DNA of 64,000 nt from Podospora pseudocomata (Eukaryota; Ascomycota; Sordariomycetes; Sordariales; Podosporaceae): contig NC_085891.1 of NCBI RefSeq assembly GCF_035222375.1, positions 4,001,441-4,065,440 on the forward strand. Reading direction: 5' to 3'. A program made the translations under genes and the position numbers. The notes under the pieces are model-generated. The model saw nothing but the letters and a program-made list of their open reading frames with translations. It did not search any database and was not told the origin of the DNA. Each line of letters starts with the position of its first letter. Position 1 is the first letter of the stretch. Positions 19,966 through 30,755 of the stretch are shown piece by piece.

Positions 19966-22026
19966 TCACCCCTTTCCCGTGAAGTTGTTGTCGGATAGCC
20001 GAAAGGCCACAACGTCCACCTTCGGCTCGCCTTGATGCAGTTGGTGGAGGACTCCCTCAGGATCGGCAGCAACCGCCTTGGCCTGGACAACCCCAGCCAT
20101 CACCACAATACCTACTCTGGAATTCAGGCCGCGAATGTGTCGCACAAACTCGACAATGCTTTTGCCAGTGTTGACCACCGAGTCGACCAGCAGAACCGTC
20201 TCGAGCCCCAACAAGTGACGCGCTTCGACGTCTTCTGGCCTTTTGGCATGGAGAAAAATGGCAAGCGGAAGCACATCACTGATACCGAATGCCATGGGCT
20301 CGCCCCCGCGCATAAGGGGCACAATCGCTGTCTTCTTCTCGTTCTTTACGCGATGGCCAAGTGTCTGATGCCCCTGAACGTGCGGAATCTCGTACTCCTC
20401 GGTGCCAACGACATCCGGCAATAGCTCTGTTGCAAGATACCGCCCCACGAGTCGATGTGCCTCGCGTAGTGCCGGCCCCGAAACTCTTGCGTCACGCGTG
20501 GCTGTTGTCAGAAGCTTGGCAGCAGCTCTGCCTGTGGCATGAACGATGTGGTGTTCGGCAGTTGGCTGACGTCGGTGGTCACGTTGACGGGATATTTCGA
20601 AAAGAAATTCGGAGCTCTCGATATTGACAAGGGGAAGTCTTTCAACATCCAGGCGCGGTGCTGCAGTCTCTGGTAGCAAGACTTGTCGCGGACAAAAGTT
20701 ACCCGAGTCGATGGCCTGGAGCAAGTGCGTTTCCATGCTTCTGCTCCGCACATATTGCTCTCCTACCACTACAATAGCCTCGTCCGCTGCGCGCAACATG
20801 GGAACGTCCAAGGGGCTATCTCCAAAGGCCCACACATAGAGGCCATACATGTTTTGCAACCGCTCAACCAGCGACGCCTTGACTTGGGCTGTGACCACAA
20901 ACCCGTCCGAAATGCGCCCTCCGCCAATGACTTTGACTGTCCCCATCAACCCGTGATTGGCCAGGACGATCTCCCAAACACGCCGCAGACCGCACGTTAC
21001 CACCACTGCTGAGATATTCCTCTTGCGCTCAGCTGTTTGCAGCAGGGAAACCATTGCTGGATGCATCTTGACCAGGGACGCTATGTTCCGGCAAACCCCC
21101 TCAAAGACCTGCTCATCGGAGTATTGTTCATAGAGCAATGTTGCCTGGCGAAAGGCTGTGTACGAGTATCCTAGCTGGCTGCTGAAGAGCGTGGTCAAAG
21201 GATCATCGCACTTTCCTTCCAACGAGCTCGGATCGAGTAGATTCTTCTTCAGCATCACCTCCCAAAAAAGCTTGCCCGTATCCTGAGTAGCCAATGTTTT
21301 ATCGGCATCCAACACCAGCATTGTGCACGGCTGCTTGCAGTCCATCGTGAAGCCCGACCTGAGGCTGATGCTGTCTAGGCGATTATGCGCAAGCCGTAGG
21401 TTATGTTGGGAGCAATGGTGCTGAAAGTCCAGAAGAAGGTTGATCATCCTCACCGACAGGGCCCCCCTTTCTGCTTCAGACAACGCAATGAACAGGATGC
21501 CGCTGCTACGACACAGCCGCTGGAGCTCCCTCTTTTCCGTTTTGGCCCAGTCATCCAAGCGAGCCGGAGTCATTGTGGGCCGTTCTCTCCCCTTGTCGTC
21601 TTGACGGCGCAGCGAAACGATATCTGCCGCCGTGTCGAAGTCGATGACGTGGGTATAGGTTTCGAGGTCGGCCTTGGTGCAGACCCTGCGGTACTGCTGG
21701 TCTTTCTCGGACCAGAACATAAAATGACCGGCAACAACGGCAACCTTTTGGTTTTTGGTGGCCTCATTTGCAATGGCATTGATCGCAAGTTCACGATAGC
21801 GCGCTTTCTCGTCCTGGCTGGCCTGGTGGAAAGCGGCAAGGCCTCCTGGAAGCAGAGTGGCAATAGCTTGGGAGCCTTCATGAAAGCTGAATTGCTCCTC
21901 GCCCAGCCTGTTCTTCAACTCGACTAGCATGGACGACTTGCCACAGCCAGGGATCCCGTACACACCGACCACGACTGGTTTGCTGGCTTGAAGAGAGTTT
22001 TTGGGTCCTGAATATGGAGTCGCCAT
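19966..22026 (-). CDS. Three-domain fusion: P-loop kinase, HAD phosphatase, uracil phosphoribosyltransferase-like
   Basis: The 686-residue intronless protein has three domains. Residues about 15-215 are an AAA_33-type small-molecule kinase with P-loop GIPGCGKS (24-31). Residues about 235-460 are a HAD hydrolase with motif I DADKT (240-244) and late motif GDSPLD (402-407). Residues about 485-686 are a phosphoribosyltransferase with the PRPP loop VDSVVNTGKS (614-623), most like uracil phosphoribosyltransferases. The start is set at ATG 22026, just before the kinase; the frame extends another 92 codons upstream, but that part is low complexity. The architecture suggests coupled nucleotide or nucleoside-phosphate handling, but the substrate of the kinase and HAD parts is not evident. 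In the HAD motif the residue after the second Asp is Lys (DADKT), which still fits DxDx[T/V]. Confidence 0.9.
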   Translation of the reverse strand: MATPYSGPKNSLQASKPVVVGVYGIPGCGKSSMLVELKNRLGEEQFSFHEGSQAIATLLPGGLAAFHQASQDEKARYRELAINAIANEATKNQKVAVVAGHFMFWSEKDQQYRRVCTKADLETYTHVIDFDTAADIVSLRRQDDKGRERPTMTPARLDDWAKTEKRELQRLCRSSGILFIALSEAERGALSVRMINLLLDFQHHCSQHNLRLAHNRLDSISLRSGFTMDCKQPCTMLVLDADKTLATQDTGKLFWEVMLKKNLLDPSSLEGKCDDPLTTLFSSQLGYSYTAFRQATLLYEQYSDEQVFEGVCRNIASLVKMHPAMVSLLQTAERKRNISAVVVTCGLRRVWEIVLANHGLMGTVKVIGGGRISDGFVVTAQVKASLVERLQNMYGLYVWAFGDSPLDVPMLRAADEAIVVVGEQYVRSRSMETHLLQAIDSGNFCPRQVLLPETAAPRLDVERLPLVNIESSEFLFEISRQRDHRRQPTAEHHIVHATGRAAAKLLTTATRDARVSGPALREAHRLVGRYLATELLPDVVGTEEYEIPHVQGHQTLGHRVKNEKKTAIVPLMRGGEPMAFGISDVLPLAIFLHAKRPEDVEARHLLGLETVLLVDSVVNTGKSIVEFVRHIRGLNSRVGIVVMAGVVQAKAVAADPEGVLHQLHQGEPKVDVVAFRLSDNNFTGKG

Positions 22027-22591
22027 CGTGTCGGCGTCAAAATCACTTTGCTGCTGCTTGGAAACAACGGTGACGAGCTGGAACGATGAGAGTATGCGTT
22101 TAACATCTCTGTCTTTTCCTTGCCGGTGACGCCAACATATACTCGTCTGCCCATTCCCTCCCGTTCCCTCCCTTCCAGTCTCAGTTTGACTCGGCCTCTC
22201 GCGATGGTTGTAGGCATCACTGTTTCCGCTCAGCAAACACTCGGATTCAGGTTGCACAAGTTGAGGCCTACCATGACAGCCCTGGTGCGCATTCTCGCAC
22301 ATGCGTGTCTCCGGTGCTTTCTTTCGTCATGTTCATTCACCGCTCCCACCTCTTGTTGAATCATATCACCGTCCTGGCTCACGTCACTATCCAAAGCTGG
22401 ATATGCACAGTGCAAACACGGAACAGGCTGAGACGATGTACTGGGGAGCAAATTTTCGGCCATGAAGCTTCATTACGATTCGTCAGGGTTTCATTCGTGT
22501 CATATTATACATTAACCCACCCGGCTGGGCTGCCCCTGTCCGGCACCCTCACGGGTATCAAAATATACAAGGATCACTCCGTCCGCGTTAT
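22027..22591. other. Intergenic between CFEM gene and fusion enzyme
   Basis: Both neighbours are on the minus strand; this holds the fusion-enzyme promoter and CFEM terminator. Nothing else was seen. Confidence 0.5.
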
Positions 22592-23147
22592 TCAGAGGAG
22601 GGCGGCCATGGCCAAGGGGAGAGCGGCACCGACGAGGCCGGCGGCGAGGCCGGCGGCGCCAGAGCCGGGAGTGCTGGTCTCGGCAGGGGCGGCATCGTCG
22701 GTCGTGGTAGGGGTGGCAGCAGGACCAGCGCTGGACGAAGCAGAGTCGGTGGGGAGCTCCAGGGTGCCGCCGCCGATGGTGGTGGTCATGGGAGCAACCT
22801 CGTCGCACATGGAGATGACAGAGGGAAGGACCTCAGCTGCGGAGAGATTGATGGTTAGCAAGCACTCAGAGCCAAACAGGGCGGTAAAACAAACCAACAG
22901 CAACGTCCTGACCGCAGGCAACCATGACGCAGGCAACGCTGGCATCGTAGATGGCACGGTAGTTTTCGAGAATGCAGAAGCACTCGAGCTCGGTGTCGTC
23001 CTTGCAGGTGGTGGCGCTCTTGCGGGCGTCGCTGAGGCACTTGAGCGAGCACTCGGGAACGTAGTCACCGAGGGTGGTGTGGTCGTGACCCTCGTGGGCA
23101 ACAACACCGGCAACGGCGGCAGCGAGGAGAGCGGTGATGTACTTCAT
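22592..23147 (-). CDS. CFEM-domain GPI-anchored cell-surface protein
   Basis: Two exons (22895..23147, 22592..22836) encode 165 residues. A signal peptide (1-17, ending near VAHEG) is followed by a CFEM domain with eight cysteines in the family order, starting PECSLKC and including CKDDTELECFC. The Asp preceding the fourth cysteine, which in characterised CFEM proteins ligates heme iron, is present. A Thr/Ser/Ala-rich spacer follows, and the protein ends in a GSGAAGLAAGL..-type small-residue and hydrophobic tail expected for GPI attachment. The donor choice (GTTTGT at 22894) is the one that keeps frame and the eighth cysteine. It is divergent from a siderophore transporter, which supports an iron or heme uptake role. 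Confidence 0.92.
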
Positions 23148-23439
23148 TTTGGCAGAAGGATGGGTCTCGACGGTTGTTGAGTAGGTAGTAGCTGGTGGGA
23201 GGCAGAGAACAACAAGATCAGGGCGGGCGATCACTTTCCCCCGAGCTCAGCTCTTGCAGAGCTCTTTATAGGGTCACATCGAATGGGGTGGGCAGCCTCG
23301 GTTCCTGGTGGGCGGGTGTGTCTGCAACGGAGGCCCTGCTGGGCGGCGACAAGGGCTGTCCGGTCTCGCATCGCAGTGCAGAGCTTGCGGCGCTATCGCC
23401 AATAGCTCCGTCGAGGCCGTGCATGCATGGACCTTGGCA

Positions 23440-23456
23440 ATCAGATGATCAGATAA
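23440..23456 (+). promoter_or_regulatory. Candidate SREA/Fep1-type iron-repressor GATA sites
   Basis: ATCAGATGA (23440-23448) and ATCAGATAA (23448-23456) lie end to end. The second is an exact match to the extended motif ATCWGATAA described for fungal iron-responsive GATA repressors (SreA, Sre1); the first differs at one position. They are about 300 bp upstream of the CFEM start and about 420 bp upstream of the siderophore-transporter start, inside their shared promoter. Function is inferred. Confidence 0.6.
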
Positions 23457-23876
23457 TGGAGATTAGATCGAAACCCTGTCTGTTGGCCGTGGCCAATTTT
23501 TTTTCTTCGAATCGGGATGCAGAATTTGCCGGGGCTCGACCCCTCTCTCGTCCTCGTCCCGGTGAAGGACAGGCTTGGGGGTGGGTGACTGTGGAACCAG
23601 GTTGCCCCATCCGCCCGCCGAGGATCCGGAAATTCTCGCAAGCTGGTTTTGGGAGTGTGTGTTTTGGGAGTGTGGGAGTGTGAAAATGTGGGAGTGTGCA
23701 TGGCTGCGATTGATGGCTCTGTTTGGGTGGTAGAGAGGTGCAGAAGGGGATTAACTCGTTAATAAAACATCACTCACGTCTCTCGCCTGTTTTGCTGCTT
23801 GCCTTGCTGTGTTCCGTCTTGCCATTCTTGGCATATATCGTTTCTTCCTCTGTCACCACCGTCCACTGCCGCAACC

Positions 23877-25745
23877 ATGGCCACGGAGAAGCAGCCAGCC
23901 AGCTTGTCGGCGGATGAGGGCGTTAGTCCCGTCGTCGAAGAGAGAGGACACAGCTCTGCGGACCTGGAGAAAGACGCCATCTCCAGCGATGCTCAGGCTG
24001 GTGTTCGAGCCATCGAGGCCGCGCAGCTCGTCTGGCCAAAGTCGCACCTCATTGGAGCCTATGTCTTGTAAGAAGGCGGTTGAACAGACAGCTTGAGGAT
24101 GGGACGCTAACCGGTGTATTCGACAGCATCTGGCTCATCTACTTTGTCACGTCGCTGCAGGAGGTGTGCGCCAGGGCGTACAGCCCCTTCGTTACCAGCA
24201 CCTTCTCTTCCCACAGTCTGACTCCCGTGGTGTACATTGTCTCAAGCATTCTTGGCGGCGTCTCCAAGCTGCCCCTGGCCAAGATTCTTGACATTTGGGG
24301 TCGGCCACAGGGCATGGCTCTCATGCTCCTCATCTGGACGATTGGCTTCGTCATGATGGCTGCGTGCAAGAATGTTACGCAGTACGCGGCCGCCTATGTG
24401 TTTTCCACCGTTGGGTAAGTTCAGGCATGGTACAAAGTCGAGTTTTTACCTGGATCTTGAGAAACTGACCGGCACCGTAACCATTAATAGTGCGCAGGGC
24501 ATCAGCTACTGCATCACCGTCTTCGTTTCCGACACGACCAGCTTGAAAAACAGAGGTCTGATGCTCGCCTACGCCACCTCCCCCTACATTGTGACGACCT
24601 GGGCCGGCGGTCCCATCGCCGACAGATTCATCATGAACGGAGGTCCTGGTTGGAGATGGGGCATGGGCATGTGGGCCATCGTCACGCCCGTGATTGTCAC
24701 CCCCTTGATTCTCATCTTTATTTACAACCAGCACCGTGCTGAAAAGATGGGTCTCATCCAGCCGCGCCAGTTTGGAAAGATTACCTTTACCCGCGTCAAG
24801 GAGGCTGTGATCCAGATGGATCTCCTCGGCATCTTTATCCTCGGCGTCGGTCTCTCCATGTTCCTTGTTCCCATTGCCATCTACAAGTATCAAGCCGACG
24901 AATGGCGCTCACCGCTCATCATCTGCCTTCTCATCTTTGGCGGTCTCCTCGTGGCCGGCTTTGTTGCCTATGAGAAGTGGCTCGCCCCCGTCAACTTTGT
25001 CCCTGCCCACCTCCTCCGCCACCCCAACGTTCTCCTGGCCGGCATCATGCTCACCCTCATCTTTGCCAGCGCCATGGTCTGGGGCAACTTCTTCTCGTCC
25101 ATGTGCATGGTCGCCTGGAACACCACCGTGACCGAGGCCACGTACATCTCCAACATTTACCGCACCGGCATGTGCTTCGCCTCCATCCCCCTCGGATGGG
25201 CCATTCGAAAGACTCGTCGCTTCAAGTGGGTTGCCGTCTACTACTCGCTGCCGCTGATGCTCCTCGGCATCGGCCTGATGATTGAGTTCCGCCGCCCCGA
25301 CGTCAACATTGGCTACATTGTCATGACGCAAATCTTTGCCTCGTTTGCCGCCGGGCCCTTGGTCGTCGCATCCGAGCTCGCCATGATGAGCCAGGTCACC
25401 CACAACCAGATGGCTGCCATCCTCGCCATCCTGGACCTCTTTGGCAGTGTAGGCACAGCAATTGGCTCCACTGTTGCGTCGGCCGTCTGGACCAACGTGT
25501 TCCCCGGGGCCATCCGGGACAGGCTTCCCCAACTGACCGACATGCAAGTCACCAGCATCTCTGGAAGCATGTACACGCAGCTCGGCTACCGCAAAGGCAC
25601 ACCCATCCGTCTCGGCATCTCATGGGCCTATCACGACGCGCAGCAAGTCTTGTTGATCATCAGCATGGTCATGATCGGCTGCGGCTGGATCTTGACATGG
25701 TTCTGGAAGAACACCAGGTTGTCAGACAAGCAGTCCCAGCACTAG
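23877..25745 (+). CDS. Siderophore-iron transporter, MFS (SIT/ARN family)
   Basis: Three exons (23877..24067, 24127..24414, 24491..25745) encode 577 residues with a polar N-terminus of about 55 residues and 12-14 transmembrane helices. Family features include IWLIYFVTSLQ in helix 1, the motif-A equivalent DIWGRPQGM, SPYIVTTWAGGPIAD, and YISNIYRTG in the extracellular loop after the central helices, followed by a terminal GWILTWFWKN helix. These match fungal siderophore transporters (MirB/ARN type) that import ferric siderophore by proton symport. All splice sites are canonical (GTAAGA, GTAAGT). The neighbouring CFEM gene and GATA sites support iron-dependent control. Which siderophore is carried cannot be told. 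Confidence 0.93.
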
Positions 25746-26299
25746 GGTCATTGGGTAGATACAGACAGATGCATGTTTCATTGGATAATTTGATACCAAT
25801 TGGCCGGGAGGCGAAATAGCGCTCTGCACAGTGAGCAGAGGGTTCAGCATAATAAAAAGTGTTTTTCCAGGCCTGATGGTCTTTTGACCTGTTCTGTATT
25901 TTATATTTGTGACTAATTAGGTAACTACCATACTATATGTCTTCCATCCCATCACATGGGCTGAAGAAAAATCTATAAAAGGGGTATCAGTTGAGTTGAA
26001 AGCACGCCTCCGCCTCTTCCTCCCTCTCTTCCTCTTGCCACCGCAGCACCTGGTCTCCGTCGTGGCATCGCCCAAAACGGACACGGGGTATTTGTTGAAA
26101 ACAGATTGACTCGCTCGCATCCATAAAAGCATCCCGTCATCTCCTTAGGGTATCCAACCATCATGATCATTAGTATCTGTTGAGCCTCAGTTGCACTCAC
26201 TTGAAACATTGCACACACACCCAAAACGCCCGGCGACTATACGTTACGTTGAATAAACATGCACACGGAATATCGACTTGGTCTTCGAAGCCGAAGAAC
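25746..26299. other. Convergent intergenic region
   Basis: The siderophore transporter and APC permease converge here. Only 3' ends are expected; nothing else was recognised. Confidence 0.55.
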
Positions 26300-28065
26300 T
26301 TAGTCCTTCTTGATGGATGGCTCAGACGCTTGCTGAGGACCAGAAGACAAGCCCGGAACGACACCGCCATCCCGAGACACGGGCTGGACGCCAAGGGACT
26401 CGGTAGGGGGGCCGCGGTAGTTCTTGTGACCCCAGACAGCGTACCACGCAGCCGCGATGGCCACGAAGCCGACCAAGACAGCAGGAGCATAGTTGACCGT
26501 CTCGGGAGTGACAGGAAGCAGGGCAGGCATGCAAAAGAGCGGAAGGGCGAGGGCGGACCAGGCTGCAGAGATGATTAGCATGTGGAAAACCGAGAAGTGA
26601 GGTGCTGCCAAGGGGAAACATACCCAGAGCAATGATGTTGCAGAGCCAGCCAAACTTGCCCAAGAAGAACTTGCCGCCCTTCACCTGGGCTCTGCCCTCG
26701 AGCATGGACACGGCGATGGGGGCGGCATACGAGAGGGTCAGGGAAATGACACCCACGCCGGAAAAGGCGTTGAACGCTACGGGAGATCCAAAGTAGATGG
26801 CACCCAGAATGATCTGAATCGCCATGGACAACATCATGGCGTTGAGGGGAACATCCAGCTTGGTGTTGACCACCTTCCACCACTTGGAACCGGGGATGGC
26901 ACCGTCGCGAGCAAAGGCCCACGTGCAGCGCGAAGCAGCGGTTGTGCAGGCGGTACCGCAAAGGATACCCAAAACCATGATGGGAACCAGGAGGGCAAAG
27001 GCACCCCCTTCGGAGCCAACGGCAGACTTGAGGATGGCCGGGACAGGCTGTGCCAACTGCACCATCAACGCCAGGTCGGGAAGAACAAACATGAGCGGCA
27101 CGAGGAACAGGAGCCCGCCAATGGTGTTGATGAGGATGGTAATAACCATGGCCTTGGGGACCTGGGTGGCGGGATGCTGGACCTCCTCGCACATGGAGAT
27201 GACCATACCGGTAGACGAGGTGGCATACCCGGCGTGAAGGAGGCCGACCATGAACGACCAGCCGGCAGGCCAGCCGGAGGTGGGCTCAAAGTGGGTGAAG
27301 GCGTATTCGGCGGAGCGGCGGCCTTCCTTGGCAACAGCGAGGACGGTAATGAGGATGGCAAGGATGCCGGCGAAGGTCCAGAACACGGCAAAGGTCTGTA
27401 GAACAGCAAGAAGGTTAGCGACAGACAAGCAAGACACGGGATGCGAGACTCACATCGAGGAGGGGCAAGTGGCGGTTGCCAAAGGCCGAGATGGCATTGC
27501 ACAGCAAAGTGATGGCCAAAAAGGTCAGCCAGATCTGGTATGTCTCGGCGCCCCAGATCTCCTCGCCCTCGGAGTTGGTAAAGACATTGACGCAGGCAAC
27601 ATAAAACAAGGTGGTTCCAAACTGCACAGCAAGAGTGATGGTGATGTTGCCGACAACATAGCACCAGCCGCAAATGTAGGCGCTGAGCCTGCGAATCTTT
27701 GCGGGCGCAAGCATAAAGGTCTGGTAGTAGACACCTCCGGCGGTGGGATACACGCTTGTGATTTCTCCCAGCGAAGCGGCGACACAGAGAATGATCAGGG
27801 AGACGATGACCCAGCCCCAAATGACAACGGCCGGGCCGCCGCCCTGGAGCGGATAGTAGAGCGTCGTAGCGAGACCGTAGGGGATCGAGGCGAGCACAAA
27901 GGACATGAAGGCGACATGCCAAGTGGAACGAGTGCGCACCAACTCGGCCTTGTAGCCCATGGCCTCGAGGAGCCCATCGGCATCGTCAGAGTCGTTGCCG
28001 GACGACGTCCGTATCTCGGGGGCGGCCACAACGGCGGCGGCGCCGGTGGCAGCTTGTGGGCTCAT
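26300..28065 (-). CDS. Amino acid/GABA/choline-type permease (APC superfamily, ACT family)
   Basis: Three exons (27454..28065, 26624..27395, 26300..26562) give 548 residues with about 12 transmembrane helices. Helix 1 is preceded by TRSTWHVAFMSFVLASIPYG. The block ITSVYPTAGGVYYQTF after helix 3 and CEEVQHPATQVPKAM in the helix 6 region are typical of fungal GABA (UGA4-like) and choline (HNM1-like) permeases. The C-terminal tail is short and hydrophilic. The intron phases join cleanly (phase 0, then phase 1). Substrate within the family cannot be decided from sequence. A very long open frame on the opposite strand (27250-28185) is a shadow of this gene's biased composition. Confidence 0.93.
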
Positions 28066-29153
28066 TGGCAGGTGGTGTTTGGGGCTCTTGCGGGGCCGGG
28101 CCGAGATGGATTCGGGGGTCGGACGGCTAAACAAACAACAGCTGGCGCAAGACGCAGAATTTTGCAGACGGCAGGAGAAACGTGAGCCTTGTCAAACACA
28201 AAAAAAAGAGACGACGAAAGGATCAGGGTGGGATTTAAGCCATGTAGGAAGCTGCATCCTGCCCGAGGTACCCTCTGATTACGTACAGATAAGCTGCTCC
28301 CTGGGGAGCCAAGCACCCGGAGTGGCAGGCACAACCAGGTGAGCCATGTCCCCGGGGAAGCGCTACAGCATGCGCTACTGTTATTTAGGAACAGTGTGGG
28401 GTGCCTAAGGTACCAGGTATTCCAGTGTTTTTTTTTTTTTTTGTGTTTGCAAAACCAACAGCCAAGCCGTTGGGCTCCCGAAGCTGTGGCAGGTGGCTTC
28501 AGCGGTGTCTCATTCTCCTGTTATTCGTTCCACGGTACTAGGTATCAGACAGTCTCACAGTGTTTTGGAGCCATCTGATTTTCCACGTCGTTTTTTCTCC
28601 AATGGTAGGCACATGAGTCGGTGGCCTGTGCAGCACCTGGCATTGGCCAATGGACATGAACGGTTTTCCGACACAGGGTCGAGCTAAGCATTTTTTGGCG
28701 TCATTGGGCATGAGAGAGTGGGGGTCCAGCTCTTGTCCCGAACCGCGGCGCTGGAAGTGTTTTCTCAACGTCTCGCTGCAGAGTCTCCCACGCCCGTGGA
28801 GCTGTCAAGAACACGCTGCAGTTTAGACAGATGGTTAGCGTGTCCTTTTTGACAGAGAAACATCACACCATGTCCCGCGATTATCGCAATGCTGGGCTTC
28901 AATAGCTTCTGTTTTTTGCGCCCGAGAAATTCCGGGGTCAAGCCAAGAACCTGGGGATTGGCTTGCCAAATCCTCTCAGGTGGGGAATACCTGTTGGTTG
29001 CATGTGAAGACTACCTGACAGATAAACAGTATTTGAGCCATTGTTGACATTGCCAGCACACTTGAACATGCTATTCTATACTCTTTTGACCTAGCCATCA
29101 GCGGGTATCATTATCTCCCGGGAATCATCCTGCAACAGAACAGTATAATGTGT
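28066..29153. other. Intergenic, 1.1 kb, with poly-T tract
   Basis: A run of T (about 28426-28442) is the only notable feature. The left part must be the permease promoter. No gene was recognised. Confidence 0.5.
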
Positions 29154-29967
29154 TTACACATGGCCACGGCCAGAGCGTGCAATAGACTCCCCAACATAGT
29201 CGTACACCATCTTCACCTTGGCTACTTGGCTCCCCTTCACGGTTACGGCCCACTTGACCAGCCTTTTCTCCCCAGCAATCACCTCGAAGCCCCATTCGAC
29301 AGTCGACCTCCATCCAGCGCCCTTGCCCAACTGACTCAAACTCTCCATCACCTCGATCATGACGGCCCGTTCTGGTAGGCCGACATCAGGATCCGTCTCC
29401 ATTCCCGACTCAAACGCCATCTGTCCGATCTGAGCACCGCTCTTTTCCGTTGTCATTTTCTCCCCTGTTGTGTACGTTGGTGTTCTGTTGACAAAATCAT
29501 ACCGACATCGTACACGCACCGGCCCTAGTGGCGCGGGAAGAACGACGGCTCGGTCCTCGTTGTCCAAGATGTACATGTTGTCGTTCATGGGAATGTGGAA
29601 CCTGCAGCCACCAAACCAGGGGCGGCGGACGGTCTGTTGGAAGCTAAAGACCACATCGTCGGAGAAGGGTAAGCAGTAAGGGTGCTTGATGTATTCCTGC
29701 TCAATGGTCATGAAGGAGAGGAGCTTCCGAGTCCAGAAAGATGTCCCTTGCTGCTCCATGTTAGCAACACGACAAACGATGCCTCAGCAACGAAAGTCGT
29801 ACCATCTTGTATGCCTCCTTCATGTTATCAGAGAGCTTTCGGTTGAAGCGCCAGCGGCCACTGATGTCGAGTACTGAAGTCTGACTAGGCGCCGCCATGG
29901 TGTATGTGAGAGCGGGAGTAGTGGGCATTGGCGATGGCGACAAGTCTTCTGATGAATAGTCTGTCAT
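29154..29967 (-). CDS. Lipocalin-like (calycin) protein, fungal family of unknown function
   Basis: Two exons (29803..29967, 29154..29750) encode 253 residues without signal peptide or membrane helix. The N-terminal core LDISGRWRFNRKLSDNMKEAY followed by QGTSFWTRKLLSF matches a widespread fungal family with lipocalin-like beta-barrel character; the acceptor CAG at 29751 is chosen because it recreates that core. A probable barrel strand series and a repeated VRVRCRYDF/VKMVYDYV pattern follow. Members bind or modify small hydrophobic molecules in some metabolite clusters, but a function here is not supported. Confidence 0.8.
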
Positions 29968-30755
29968 TTTAACAATTTGTTGTCCTGTGACAGATTGTTT
30001 TCTGAGCAGTCTAAAAACGTTTTCGGTGCCGGTCAAGTTTGTTTCCGTTCGCGACTGCTTCGTTCCGAGCGATTGTCGCACAGTTTTGTAACAGCGGGTG
30101 CCTGCATTCTTTCGAAAGTTGTCCTTCCCCGCGACGCGCCCGCTCAGATAGTTGACTGGAATGTGGTGGTTTGATGCAAGGGGTTTGGCAGGACAGATAC
30201 TAGAGGCCGATAAAACCATCGTATTGATGTGAGACAGTTCATTTTCAAATCTTGAAAACCGAATGCGGGCCGCTTCAAGAAACTCGGCAATTGTGTCTCG
30301 GCAGAACATGTATTAAGCACAATCTTGCAAACATAACACTTAAAGGTGTCCAGTCTTGGCGGTGCAAGAGGCCGGTTATGGGATGGTAAGTAGTTGGTAG
30401 GGTAATCGGTTTCATCTCTGTGGAGGCCGTGGGCTTGATGGAAACATCATCTGGGCTGGGTTTTGCTTGCGGGAGGACTTTCATGACCCTGTTCACTCTA
30501 GCCTGGATCAAATCGTTTGATACAGCGATGCATATACATGCCTGGTTAAGAACAAAGCAGTCTATAATCAGATATATGGGGTTGATCAAGCATGGCAAGC
30601 TGTAAAGAGTCTCGAAAAGCCATCCCTTGCCCAGTCGGTGACACCATTAACCTCACGAGGTCAGCTTCCGGCACCCATTTAAAACTAAACAGATATTTTT
30701 TCAGCCCAAGAAGATGCCCTCAATATTGTTGGCATCATCCACACTCTGCACCTCC
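29968..30755. other. Intergenic between MATE gene end and lipocalin-like gene start
   Basis: It holds the promoter of the lipocalin-like gene and the MATE terminator. An open frame continuing upstream of 29967 lacks features. Confidence 0.5.

Noticed and set aside
24909-25547. Minus-strand frame opposite the siderophore transporter
   Set aside because: It is rich in Gly/His/Asp in a pattern produced by reverse-complementing transmembrane codons, not a real protein.
27250-28185. Long open frame opposite the APC permease
   Set aside because: It mirrors the permease coding strand, has no domain, and the permease exons join perfectly with canonical introns.
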